Origin: Verrucomicrobiales bacterium
GTDB taxonomy: Bacteria > Verrucomicrobiota > Verrucomicrobiia > Verrucomicrobiales > Verrucomicrobiaceae
Direction: 5' to 3'
Length of the DNA: 9,271 bases
Assembly (NCBI GenBank): GCA_003453085.1
Contig: DMMK01000051.1
Span: forward strand, 1-9,271
The position numbers and the translations under genes are program-made. The notes under the pieces are model-generated. The model ran no database searches and was not told where the DNA came from. It was given only the letters and a program-made list of their open reading frames with translations. Shown one piece after another: positions 1 through 6,826 of the stretch. The stretch's first letter is position 1, and every line of letters starts with the position of its first letter.

Positions 1-1245
1 CCTATGCGTGTGCTGCGGGATGAGTGCCTGGGCTGCCACAAGCCTGGGAAAGCCAAGGGCGGCCTGCTGCTGACGACCCGGGAGAAAATGATTCTGGGCG
101 GGGACAACGGCACCTCGGTGGTTCCCGGCAAAGCGGCGGAGAGTCCACTGTACCAACTGGTGCTGGAGGAGGCGGACCCGCACATGCCGCCGAAAAAGCA
201 GATTTCCAAAGCTCAAATCGCAGCCCTGGATGCGTGGATCAAGGCAGGGGCTCCGTGGGACGCCTCCGTCTTTGACGAGCTGCCGAAGGCTGCACCGGTG
301 ACTCTGGCCCCCCTGCCCGCAGCCTACCAGCCCGTGCTCGCACTGGCCATCTCCCCCGATGAAAAAAGGCTGGCCATCGCGGCGGGTTCGCGGGTGCATT
401 TGCATGATCTTTCGAAGCCGGAGAATCCCCGAATCGGCAGTCTCAGCGGCCATGATGAAGCGGTGCAGTCCGTGGTGTGGACCCAGGATGGCAAGATGCT
501 GATCACGGGTGGCTTCCGCCAGATCCGGCTGTGGGATGCAGCCACGCTCCAAAGCACTGGCCAGATCACCACCGCCTTTGTCGGCAACCTGACCGCCCTC
601 GCTTTGACGGCAGATCAGCGCACCCTTTTCGCTGCTGATGGTGAAGTAGGTGGTGCAGGGTTCATCCACCGCATTGATCTGGTGGAGAAAAAGGTGCTGG
701 CCACCTGGAAGGCGCATGATGACAATATCTATGCCCTGAAACTATCCCCCGATGGCAAGGCCCTGGCCAGTACTGCGGCGGACAAGCTGGCCCGCCTATG
801 GAATGTGGCCGATGGCAAGCTGATCTCCAGCTATGAAGGCCACACGAATCATGTGCTGTCGGTCGCCTTTAACAAAGACGCCACCCAACTGGCCACGGCT
901 GGGGCTGATCGCGAGATCAAGGTCTGGGATGTCAAAAGCCGCGAGCAGGATGTGACGCTGGGCGATAAAAAGACGGCCTTTACCGCGCTGGCCTGGACCC
1001 CCGATGGCAAGGCCCTGGTGGCCGTGACAGAAAAAGGCGGCGGCAGCATCTACACCGAGCTGAAAAAGCACGACGGTGCCCAGCGCAGTGACACGGCCAA
1101 GCAGGCCAAACTCACCAGTGCGGGCGGCATGCTCTACAGCGTGGCCGTGACGGGCGATGCCAAAAGGGTCTTTGCCGGGGGCGATGATGGCAAGGTCTGG
1201 CTATGGGACGGCGCTGGCAAACAAACGGGCAGCATCGCACCCTGA
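1..1245 (+). CDS. PSCyt1-type cytochrome c / WD40-repeat protein, 5' end missing
   Basis: The protein probably binds one c-type haem at its N-terminus and carries a beta-propeller behind it; electron transfer or redox sensing in the periplasm is likely but the substrate is unknown. The haem motif CLGCH is at residues 8-12 (counting from the Met at base 4), followed by KGGLLL, the VVPGK stretch and HMPP near residue 60, whose Met is a plausible distal ligand. These are hallmarks of the planctomycete cytochrome C domain. A linker at about 87-107 leads to six or seven WD40-like blades (about 108-413) with repeated SPDGK and RLW/KVWD elements. The frame is open back to base 1, and family members have a signal peptide and more sequence before the CxxCH, so the true start lies upstream and the Met at base 4 is probably internal. 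Family assignment is firm; function is inference. Confidence 0.9.
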   Translation, partial: PMRVLRDECLGCHKPGKAKGGLLLTTREKMILGGDNGTSVVPGKAAESPLYQLVLEEADPHMPPKKQISKAQIAALDAWIKAGAPWDASVFDELPKAAPVTLAPLPAAYQPVLALAISPDEKRLAIAAGSRVHLHDLSKPENPRIGSLSGHDEAVQSVVWTQDGKMLITGGFRQIRLWDAATLQSTGQITTAFVGNLTALALTADQRTLFAADGEVGGAGFIHRIDLVEKKVLATWKAHDDNIYALKLSPDGKALASTAADKLARLWNVADGKLISSYEGHTNHVLSVAFNKDATQLATAGADREIKVWDVKSREQDVTLGDKKTAFTALAWTPDGKALVAVTEKGGGSIYTELKKHDGAQRSDTAKQAKLTSAGGMLYSVAVTGDAKRVFAGGDDGKVWLWDGAGKQTGSIAP

Positions 1246-1321
1246 GCCCAGGCCAGGGCATCTGTCGCCGTGAAAGCTTGCATCCAGGGCGTATCCGCGT
1301 TCTCTTCGCGGCCATTGGCCT

Positions 1322-2678
1322 ATGAATGAAGATCGTTCCTCACGTCCGGGTGTTTCCTTGATTACCGCCACGGCGGTGGTGGTGGCCAACATGATCGGCA
1401 CCGGGGTTTTCACCAGCCTGGGTTTTCAGGTGGCGGACATTCCTTCCGGGTTTGCCATTGTCATGCTCTGGACGGTGGGGGGCGTGTGCGCCTTTTGTGG
1501 GGCGCTGGCTTATGGGGAACTGGCGGCAGCCCTGCCCAGATCCGGTGGCGAGTATCATTTTTTGTCACGTATCTTCCATCCTGCCGTCGGCTTCGTCGCC
1601 GGGTGGCTTTCCTCCACCGTGGGGTTTGCGGCACCCATCGCGCTCGCGGCGATGGCCTTTGGCAACTACTTCAACGGGATCTTCCCCCAGACTTCAGCCG
1701 TTCAGCTTTCCATCGGCGTAAGTGTTGCGGTGACTATTGTGCACCTCTTTGGCATCAATGTGGCCGCGAGATTTCAGAACCTCGCGACCTGGGGGAAAGT
1801 GACCCTCATCCTGACCTTCATCGTTGCCGGGGCCCTGATGGCCAGCGGGCAGCCTGTTAGCTTCCTGCCCGCCGCAGGGGACGGAACGCTGATGGCCAGC
1901 AAGCCTTTCGCCGTGAGCCTCGTGTACGTCATGTATTCCTATGCAGGATGGAATGCGGCCACCTACATCACGGGTGAGATTCGTGATCCTTCACGCAATG
2001 TGCCCAAGGCCATCGCACTGGGGACAGGACTGGTGACCTTGCTTTATGTGGCCCTGAATGCAGTTTTTTTATACGCAGCGCCCATGAGCGAACTGGCGGG
2101 CAAACAGCAGGTGGGGCATGTGGCGGCCGATTTCATCTTTGGCAAACTGGGGGGCAATCTCATGTCCGGGCTGATCTGCCTGGGGCTTGTATCCAGCATC
2201 AGCGCCATGACCTGGGTGGGCCCCCGGGTGACGATGGCCATGGGGCAGGACCTAGTGCTCCTGCATCCGTTTGCCAAAAAAAACGGCGGGCGGTGTACCT
2301 GTTGTCTCCTTGCTGTTTCAGATCGGCATCGTTGTCACCCTGCTGCTGACTTCCAGCTTTGAGCCCGTGCTGAAATACGTGCAATTCAGCATCCAGCTTT
2401 GTTCCTTCGCCACCGTCGTCGGCCTCATGGTCCTGCGTTGGACGCAGCCTGATCTGCCACGTCCTGTGCGCTGCTGGGGTTATCCAGTGACGCCGCTTCT
2501 GTTTCTGGGCATCAGTTTATGGATGCTCGTTTTCTTACTGATCGAAAGTCCCCTCCAATCGCTAGCAGGGCTGGCGACCATTTTGGTTGGGTTATTGCTC
2601 TATGCACTGTCGCCGAAGGCTGACAAAGCCAACCAGTCAAAATGCAGCGCGAGTGAAGTGAATCATTGCAACAAATAA
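1322..2678 (+). pseudogene. APC-family amino acid permease, frameshifted
   Basis: This encodes an inner-membrane amino acid/polyamine transporter of the APC superfamily (LeuT fold), read in two frames. The first part, 1322-2362, has the substrate-binding GTG motif of helix 1 in MIGTGVF (residues 24-30), the AYGELAAALPRSGGEY motif after helix 2, and the YAGWNAATY...GEIRDPSRNVP motif of helices 6-7. It then breaks off in a meaningless tail. The second part continues in the next frame to 2678 with the remaining hydrophobic helices (LLFQIGIVVTLLL, LLFLGISLWMLVFLL, LATILVGLLLYAL). Joined at the A8 run 2276-2283 with one A fewer, the product is 451 residues, a normal length with about 12 helices. 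The downstream frame has a stop at 2253-2255, so the shift must lie between 2256 and 2362. It may be a sequencing error, a real mutation or slippage. No clear Shine-Dalgarno precedes the ATG. The substrate cannot be told. Confidence 0.88.
2276..2283 (+). other. A8 homopolymer at the permease frameshift
   Basis: Eight consecutive A residues lie exactly where the permease reading frame must change. With seven A's the reading is F-A-K-K-T-A-G-G-V-P-V and continues into the downstream frame; with eight it gives F-A-K-K-N-G-G and stops at 2360-2362. It is the only long homopolymer in the 107 bases where the change can occur. Confidence 0.85.
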
Positions 2679-2704
2679 ACCAATTACCTATTGCGGTTTT
2701 TTTT
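2677..2704 (+). terminator. Possible weak intrinsic terminator after the permease
   Basis: An imperfect hairpin (AAACCAAT, loop TACCT, then ATTG with two single-base bulges before the closing pairs) is followed by eight T's at 2697-2704. It overlaps the permease stop codon and ends 22 bases before the superoxide dismutase start. The T-tract is convincing, the stem is weak. If it works, the dismutase is transcribed separately from the permease. Confidence 0.4.
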
Positions 2705-2726
2705 CGAATTCAGTTAATCTCGAAAA

Positions 2727-3560
2727 ATGCAATATTCGTCCATGACACGGCGGGGGTTTCTGACCACAGCAGTGGCTGCCCTGGGGAGCTCAGCTTTTGG
2801 AGCGCCCTCTCCTGTGACGACCCCGCTGGGTGTGCCGCTGCGGCAGGAGCCATTGGCGTTCGATTTTGAAGAGTTGGAGCCGTTCATGAAGGCCAGCACA
2901 CTGCGGCGGCATTATCATGGGCATCATGCCGCCTACGTACGCGAACTCGAAATGGCGCTGCAGGCGGAGGCAATGACCGTGGGCAATGTGGTGTCCCTGA
3001 TGCCGGGTATGGAAAGAATGATCCAGCCACAGCGGTCGGATTCAAGGATGCCTTTGGGCAGGCTGGTAAGCCAGGGGCTGTCTTTTCAGGCACCGCAGAC
3101 GCTATCCAAGGAAACGACTCAGACCATCAGGCGTGCCGGTGGCGGTCACATCAACCACACAGCTTTCTGGCGTTTTCTTTGCCCGCCTGATTCTGGTCCC
3201 TCTGGGCCACAGGGCCGGGCCGCACGGGCCATTCTGGAAGATTTTGGCAGTGTGAAGGCTTTCCGGCAGGTCTTTAAAGAAGTGGCCATGGCTCATCAGG
3301 GCTCAGGCTGGGCTTGGCTGGTTTATCGGCCGGATGGCTGCCTGGTCTGCTCCACCACGGCCAATGAAGACAATCCACTGATGAAAGACCACATCCCGTG
3401 GCATCAGGCAGGCAAACCACTACTGTCACTGGATCTTTGGGAGCACAGCTACTGTGAGCAGTACCAGGACGATCGGGAGCAGTACATTGATGCCTGGTGG
3501 AAGGTAGTGAACTGGGAGTTCGTCAACCGCGCCTACAGCATTGTTACCGGCAAGGTCTAA
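2727..3560 (+). CDS. Tat-exported Fe/Mn-family superoxide dismutase
   Basis: It converts superoxide to oxygen and hydrogen peroxide, here outside the cytoplasm. A twin-arginine signal with TRRGFLT at residues 7-13 and a hydrophobic Ala/Leu stretch ends near AFGA (23-26), which suggests export already folded with metal. All four metal ligands are visible: His62 (in HYHGHH), His144 (in GGHINHTAFW), Asp236 and His240 (in DLWEHSY). The gateway Tyr70, GSGWAWLV (192-199) and the final VVNW are also conserved. Two second-shell positions are unusual: Glu214 stands where MnSOD has Gln (NED instead of NQD), with Gly at the FeSOD Gln position, and Cys243 replaces the conserved Tyr of WEHxYY. The stretch between the first two His ligands is 82 residues against 55 in E. 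coli SodA. Metal choice cannot be predicted. Met at 2742 is an alternative start that keeps the Tat motif. The next gene starts 46 bases downstream. Confidence 0.93.
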   Translation: MQYSSMTRRGFLTTAVAALGSSAFGAPSPVTTPLGVPLRQEPLAFDFEELEPFMKASTLRRHYHGHHAAYVRELEMALQAEAMTVGNVVSLMPGMERMIQPQRSDSRMPLGRLVSQGLSFQAPQTLSKETTQTIRRAGGGHINHTAFWRFLCPPDSGPSGPQGRAARAILEDFGSVKAFRQVFKEVAMAHQGSGWAWLVYRPDGCLVCSTTANEDNPLMKDHIPWHQAGKPLLSLDLWEHSYCEQYQDDREQYIDAWWKVVNWEFVNRAYSIVTGKV

Positions 3561-3590
3561 GCGGATATTTCCGACGTGTTTTCTAGTGGC

Positions 3591-3598
3591 AAGGAAGG
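3591..3598 (+). promoter_or_regulatory. Shine-Dalgarno setting the start of the 3607 gene
   Basis: AAGGAAGG lies eight bases before the ATG at 3607, the best-placed ribosome binding site in the window. It favours 3607 over the earlier Met at 3541, which overlaps the dismutase gene, and over the later Met at 3628. Confidence 0.55.
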
Positions 3599-3606
3599 CT
3601 TGGCTG

Positions 3607-4719
3607 ATGCTGTATTGGCACTGCCGCATGAAAAGTCTTCTCCTCAGCCTGTTATGTCTTGCCCTTCAGCTTCACGCTGCAGCCCCGCCTGATCACCAGG
3701 CCCGTTTCCTGGCTGGCCTTTCTGTGGATGCCACCGAACTGGAACCCCTGGCCCGCGAGGAATCCTGGCAAACGCATTCCAGCTCTTTTCATCGTGCCTG
3801 GCTGGACCTGGAAGACCGTCAGCTCTCCAAGATCCGGAACTGGATGCCGGCGACGCTGAACTACATCTACGAAGATCCCAGCCCGCTATTCTACACCTTT
3901 AGCGGCCCGGACTTTCTGTATGCCAATGCCTTTTTCCCCAATGCCAGCAGCTACATTCTCTGCGGGCGAGAGCCTGTAGGAACCCTGCCGGATGTCGCGG
4001 CCCTGAGCCCGGAATCCAGGGCGAGTGCACTGGGGAATCTGCGCACGGCTCTGAATGCGATTTTGAGCTTCAGCTTCTTCATCACGGCAGACATGAAGAA
4101 TGACCTGAACCAGACCCAGCTCAGCGGCACCATTCCCGTTTTATACGTGTTTCTTTCACGTGCGGGCTGCCGCATCATCAGTGCCGAATTGATCAAGCTT
4201 AGCGCCGCCGGCGACCTGACAACAGACAAGTCCAAAACCCCCGGTGTGAAGATCCGTTTCATAGGCACCACGGGGAAGGAACAGACCCTGTATTACTTCA
4301 CCACCGACCTTTCGAATTGGGGCATCAAAAGCAATCCCGCTTTCATGGCCTTCTGCAGGAAACAAGGCCAGGGAAATGGCTTCGTCAAAGCTGCTTCCTA
4401 TCTCATGCACATGACTGAATTCAGCGATGTGCGGGACTTCCTCCTCACCAATACCCGAAACATCATCGAAGACGACAGCGGCATTCCCCTGAAATACTTT
4501 GCCGGAGACCAATGGATGGTCAGCCTGTATGGCAACTACCCTGGCCCGATCGAGCTCTTCAAACAGCACTTCCAGACCGACCTGGATGCAGCCTTCAGAG
4601 CAGGTGCCTCGGGCGATCTTCCCTTTGGCGTCGGATATCAATGGAAGCCTGGAATTTCATCCCTGCTGGTGAGCACCGCCTTCCGTGCTGCGCCCAAGGC
4701 CCAGCCCGTGGAGGAATGA
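3607..4719 (+). CDS. Secreted protein of unknown function (370 aa)
   Basis: I do not recognise the family with certainty. The start at 3607 is chosen for its Shine-Dalgarno; the Met at 3628 gives a tighter signal peptide and cannot be excluded. Residues 9-26 (KSLLLSLLCLALQLHAAA) form a clear Sec signal with likely cleavage in the Ala run, so the mature protein is periplasmic or outer-surface. It is soluble-looking with no further membrane helix. Conspicuous elements are the aromatic, Gly/Pro-rich FSGPDFLYANAFFPNA (98-113) with EPVGTLP soon after, a GTIPVLYVFLSRAG stretch in the middle, and YGNYPGPIELF with GVGYQW near the C-terminus. I see no CxxCH, nucleotide-binding loop or hydrolase catalytic motif. 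It follows the exported superoxide dismutase by 46 bases on the same strand, so co-transcription is possible, but no functional link is shown. Confidence 0.85.
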   Translation: MLYWHCRMKSLLLSLLCLALQLHAAAPPDHQARFLAGLSVDATELEPLAREESWQTHSSSFHRAWLDLEDRQLSKIRNWMPATLNYIYEDPSPLFYTFSGPDFLYANAFFPNASSYILCGREPVGTLPDVAALSPESRASALGNLRTALNAILSFSFFITADMKNDLNQTQLSGTIPVLYVFLSRAGCRIISAELIKLSAAGDLTTDKSKTPGVKIRFIGTTGKEQTLYYFTTDLSNWGIKSNPAFMAFCRKQGQGNGFVKAASYLMHMTEFSDVRDFLLTNTRNIIEDDSGIPLKYFAGDQWMVSLYGNYPGPIELFKQHFQTDLDAAFRAGASGDLPFGVGYQWKPGISSLLVSTAFRAAPKAQPVEE

Positions 4720-4943
4720 TGAAAGTGAACTGTAATGGCCTGTAGGGCTTCTGTCAGGCGGCCTAACAAATATTACTTTCGTTTATTTTGCGCTACCTGC
4801 GCCATCATTAGGCAGTGCTGTTGGCACTCAAAGGGCTGCTTTCCCTCGGCTTCACGTGGCCTTGGCAAAACGTCATGCCTGATCTTATCCAAGGCCGTAT
4901 CTGCATTGTCTGACGGAACTCTGGAAGCAACCTTTCAGAAAAC

Positions 4944-4975
4944 AAAAGACCCGTTCATTTCTGAACGGGTCTTTT
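4944..4975 (-). terminator. Intrinsic terminator of tRNA-Asp, possibly bidirectional
   Basis: A perfect 14-bp stem (4944-4957 with 4962-4975) closes a four-base loop. Read on the minus strand it begins 11 bases after the tRNA 3' end and runs into TTTTGTTTTC, a good U-tract. The plus strand also ends in TTTT, so it may also stop transcripts arriving from the 3607-4719 gene. Confidence 0.88.
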
Positions 4976-4986
4976 AACAAACTCAC

Positions 4987-5063
4987 TGGCGGAACGGACG
5001 GGACTTGAACCCGCAACCTCCAACGTGACAGGCTGGCGCTCTAACCAATTGAGCTACCGCTCC
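4987..5063 (-). tRNA. tRNA-Asp (anticodon GTC)
   Basis: The minus strand folds into a complete cloverleaf: acceptor GGAGCGG with CCGTTCC (one G-T pair), D arm GCTC/GAGC, anticodon stem CCAGC/GTTGG with loop CTGTCAC, five-base variable loop, and T arm GCGGG/CCCGT with loop TTCAAGT. The anticodon GTC occupies 5027-5029 and reads aspartate codons GAC and GAU. The discriminator G73 fits tRNA-Asp identity, and the 3' CCA is encoded at 4987-4989. It is flanked by a candidate promoter and a strong terminator, so it appears to be its own transcription unit. No integrase or duplicated tRNA end is present nearby. Confidence 0.97.
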
Positions 5064-5086
5064 AGAAGCCTCGTGAGTGGACGGAG

Positions 5087-5114
5087 ATACTAAATGATGA
5101 CGGCCCTTTGGCAA
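5087..5114 (-). promoter_or_regulatory. Candidate promoter of tRNA-Asp
   Basis: On the minus strand, TTGCCA (-35-like, five of six matches) is separated by 16 bases from TAGTAT (-10-like, four of six). Transcription would start about 15-20 bases before the tRNA. It lies in the short gap between the end of the 5145-5795 gene and the tRNA. Matches of this quality also arise by chance. Confidence 0.4.
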
Positions 5115-5144
5115 GTAGAAAATGATCTTCTTTTGAAGAATATT

Positions 5145-5795
5145 TCACTTTGTTTCCGGGGCCGCTTCGATCCCCACTTCGATGTCATCGAAGTAGATGG
5201 GAGTCTGCGAATAGGGGGTGGCCCAGACACTGGCTTTCCCCTGCCCTTTCAGGCCCTTGTCCGTGTGCTTGATCTGGGCTTCCGCAGGCTCTGCTGCATC
5301 GGCGGCCCAGGTCTTGCCGGTGATGGTCCATTCCTCTCCGGTTTTGCGCACTTCCAGCTTCATCCACAGCCACGCATCGGTAGTCCAGGTGAAGGGGATG
5401 CTGGCCAGAGTTTCATCGCTCTTCACCAGTTCCAAGGTCTTCTTCGGAGCGTTGACAATGAGCCTGTAACCGCTCATGCCATGAACAGCCACGCCGAAGC
5501 GCGGATTGCTGCGTCCTTTCTTACTGGCAAAGACCTTGGCCTTGATGACGGAATCGCCTGCCGCCGAGACAGCAAACTGGGCGCTGGCATCCACGAGATT
5601 ATCGGGGGAAACCATGACGGCCTTGTTGCCATCCTTGGCTGCGATTTTGATGGTGCCATCCACCACGAAAACTTCCTTGGGAGGATCACCTTCCGTCCAT
5701 TCATCGGAAGTGAAGGTGAAGGTCTTCAGGTCGGCACCGCAGGCTTGGGAAAGCAGCAGCAGTGATGAGGCGAGGAGGGCGGGCGTTTTCATCAT
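5145..5795 (-). CDS. Secreted beta-sandwich (LamG/DUF1080-like) protein, unknown function
   Basis: The 216-residue protein starts with a Sec signal (MMKTPALLASSLLLLSQACGA, cleavage probably near residue 21); the Cys at 19 does not sit in a standard lipobox. The rest alternates short beta-strand-like segments: DGTIKIAA, DSVIKAKVFA, RFGVAVHG, YRLIVN, WMKLEVRK, ASVWATP, and a closing IYFDDIEV. This order resembles the concanavalin-like jelly roll of LamG and DUF1080 (3-keto-disaccharide hydrolase) domains, in which the last strand often reads FDDI or similar. I see no catalytic residues, so a carbohydrate-binding or structural role is only a guess from the fold. Two Met codons in tandem begin the gene, with no clear Shine-Dalgarno. 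It starts 23 bases after the aldolase stop on the same strand, so the two are probably one transcript. Confidence 0.85.
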   Translation of the reverse strand: MMKTPALLASSLLLLSQACGADLKTFTFTSDEWTEGDPPKEVFVVDGTIKIAAKDGNKAVMVSPDNLVDASAQFAVSAAGDSVIKAKVFASKKGRSNPRFGVAVHGMSGYRLIVNAPKKTLELVKSDETLASIPFTWTTDAWLWMKLEVRKTGEEWTITGKTWAADAAEPAEAQIKHTDKGLKGQGKASVWATPYSQTPIYFDDIEVGIEAAPETK

Positions 5796-5818
5796 GGCAG
5801 GGGATGAGCCAAACTCGT

Positions 5819-6613
5819 TTAGCGGAGGGGTTCTTTCAGAAGTGCCAGGGCTTCCAGGGCCGAGACATCTTCATGAACCACGGCCGAAAGGCTGCGGGCG
5901 ATGGCTGCGGGATTCTGGTGCTGCCACACATTGCGACCGATGGCGATGCCTGAGGCACCTGCTTCCATGGCGTCTTCGGTCATTTTCAGCAGGGAGGCAT
6001 CGTCGTTGAGGGATGCGCCACCCAGGATGATGACCGGGATCCACACTTGGTCCACCACCTTGCGGAAATCGCCCGGTTTGCAATCGATCGGATATGGCAC
6101 CTTGACCACATCGGCGCCCAGCTCGGCAGCCAGACGTGCGGCAAAGGCGACGTTTTCCAGCGTGTACTTGTCGTTCTGGCCCAGGCCGTAAGGCAGGGCT
6201 TCAAGGATGACGGGAATGTCCAGGTCCATGCTGCTACGGATGATGTCGGCACACTCCTGAAAGTTGATCCGCTCACTGATGGAGTTGGGGTAAAGCATGT
6301 TCATCACCGCATTGGCCCCCACGGCCTCGGCTTCTTCCACGCCATAGACATTGATGCTGCCAGCTCCGTCGCCAGTGATGCGAGTGTTGTACACGTCGGT
6401 GCGCAGGCAGATGCCCTTGCCAGCCATGGAATCTGCGGCACGCATGGCCACACCGAGGTTCATCACATAGCCGTCCACGTAAGGGCTGACGGAATCAATC
6501 AAGGCGAAAGGATTCTCCATGCCCGGTACCGGGATGGCCACAGCGTGGTCAATCGGGAGAATGACGGTCTTGCCGTCGCGGAAGAAGATTTCAAGATTTT
6601 CTTGGCGGTTCAT
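5819..6613 (-). CDS. DhnA/FbaB-type class I aldolase (COG1830 family)
   Basis: This is a cytoplasmic TIM-barrel Schiff-base aldolase of 264 residues, a usual length for the family, which includes archaeal-type fructose-bisphosphate aldolase, LsrF and the ADH synthase of the alternative aromatic pathway. Visible landmarks: Asp22-His23 in LPIDHA on strand 1, Glu138 in PVILEALPYG, the Schiff-base lysine Lys171 in ADVVKVPYP, the phosphate-binding ILGGAS (196-201), and GIAIGRNVWQ (222-231). Fructose-bisphosphate cleavage is the default guess, but the family's substrates vary, and no neighbouring quorum-sensing (lsr) or aromatic-pathway gene points to a choice. AAGG lies seven bases before the ATG at 6613, supporting that start. 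The secreted-protein gene follows 23 bases after the stop. Confidence 0.93.
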   Translation of the reverse strand: MNRQENLEIFFRDGKTVILPIDHAVAIPVPGMENPFALIDSVSPYVDGYVMNLGVAMRAADSMAGKGICLRTDVYNTRITGDGAGSINVYGVEEAEAVGANAVMNMLYPNSISERINFQECADIIRSSMDLDIPVILEALPYGLGQNDKYTLENVAFAARLAAELGADVVKVPYPIDCKPGDFRKVVDQVWIPVIILGGASLNDDASLLKMTEDAMEAGASGIAIGRNVWQHQNPAAIARSLSAVVHEDVSALEALALLKEPLR

Positions 6614-6801
6614 AACGAGACCTTACGGATGGCGGCGGATGCGTGGGGTGTAAAGTGAGGAAACGATGCCGCGAAGCTGCGACCTTGCCGGTCCTGACAG
6701 AGCGAAAGGGCAGAAAAAGATGATTGGCATGGCCTGCTGCTGCCCTCTCATTGCGCGGAGGTCTGGTGTGGTTCATTTCTGGGGGAACTCTCGCTGGGCA
6801 A

Positions 6802-6817
6802 ATCGGTGCCAACCGAT
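6802..6817 (-). terminator. Small hairpin after the mono-haem cytochrome gene
   Basis: ATCGGT and ACCGAT form a six-base-pair stem with a four-base loop, starting about 10 bases past the TAG stop of the cytochrome gene. On the minus strand only two or three T's follow, so termination would be weak. It lies inside the 213-base gap before the aldolase gene (6614-6826), in which I see nothing else distinctive. Confidence 0.3.
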
Positions 6818-6826
6818 GTTTTCGAT

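Noticed and set aside
2691..2719. Possible promoter TTGCGG ... GTTAAT before the superoxide dismutase gene
   Set aside because: Only four of six matches at each element, and the -35 part overlaps the possible terminator stem; not supportable from sequence alone.
4735..4977. 80-codon open frame between the secreted-protein gene and tRNA-Asp
   Set aside because: It ends inside the terminator hairpin, has a composition unlike a real protein (Cys/Arg-rich start, no domain), and no ribosome binding site. The stretch holds small inverted repeats (GGCCTTGG/CCAAGGCC at 4858-4896 and AGTGC/GCACT at 4814-4828) without T-tracts, which I cannot assign to an RNA.
4987..5063. tRNA-Asp as an integration site for a mobile element
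   Set aside because: No integrase, no repeated tRNA 3' end and no phage or transposon gene is present on either side within the window.
5126..5139. TCTTC-TTTT-GAAGA hairpin just after the secreted beta-sandwich gene
   Set aside because: The stem is only five base pairs and AT-rich with a broken T-tract, too weak to call a terminator.
5094..5765. Long plus-strand open frame opposite the secreted beta-sandwich gene
   Set aside because: It is antisense to a gene with a signal peptide and regular strand pattern, starts in the tRNA promoter region, and shows no recognisable domain.
6047..6658. 203-codon plus-strand frame opposite the aldolase
   Set aside because: The minus strand carries every aldolase landmark; the plus-strand product is His/Val-rich with no family signature, typical of an antisense shadow in GC-rich DNA.
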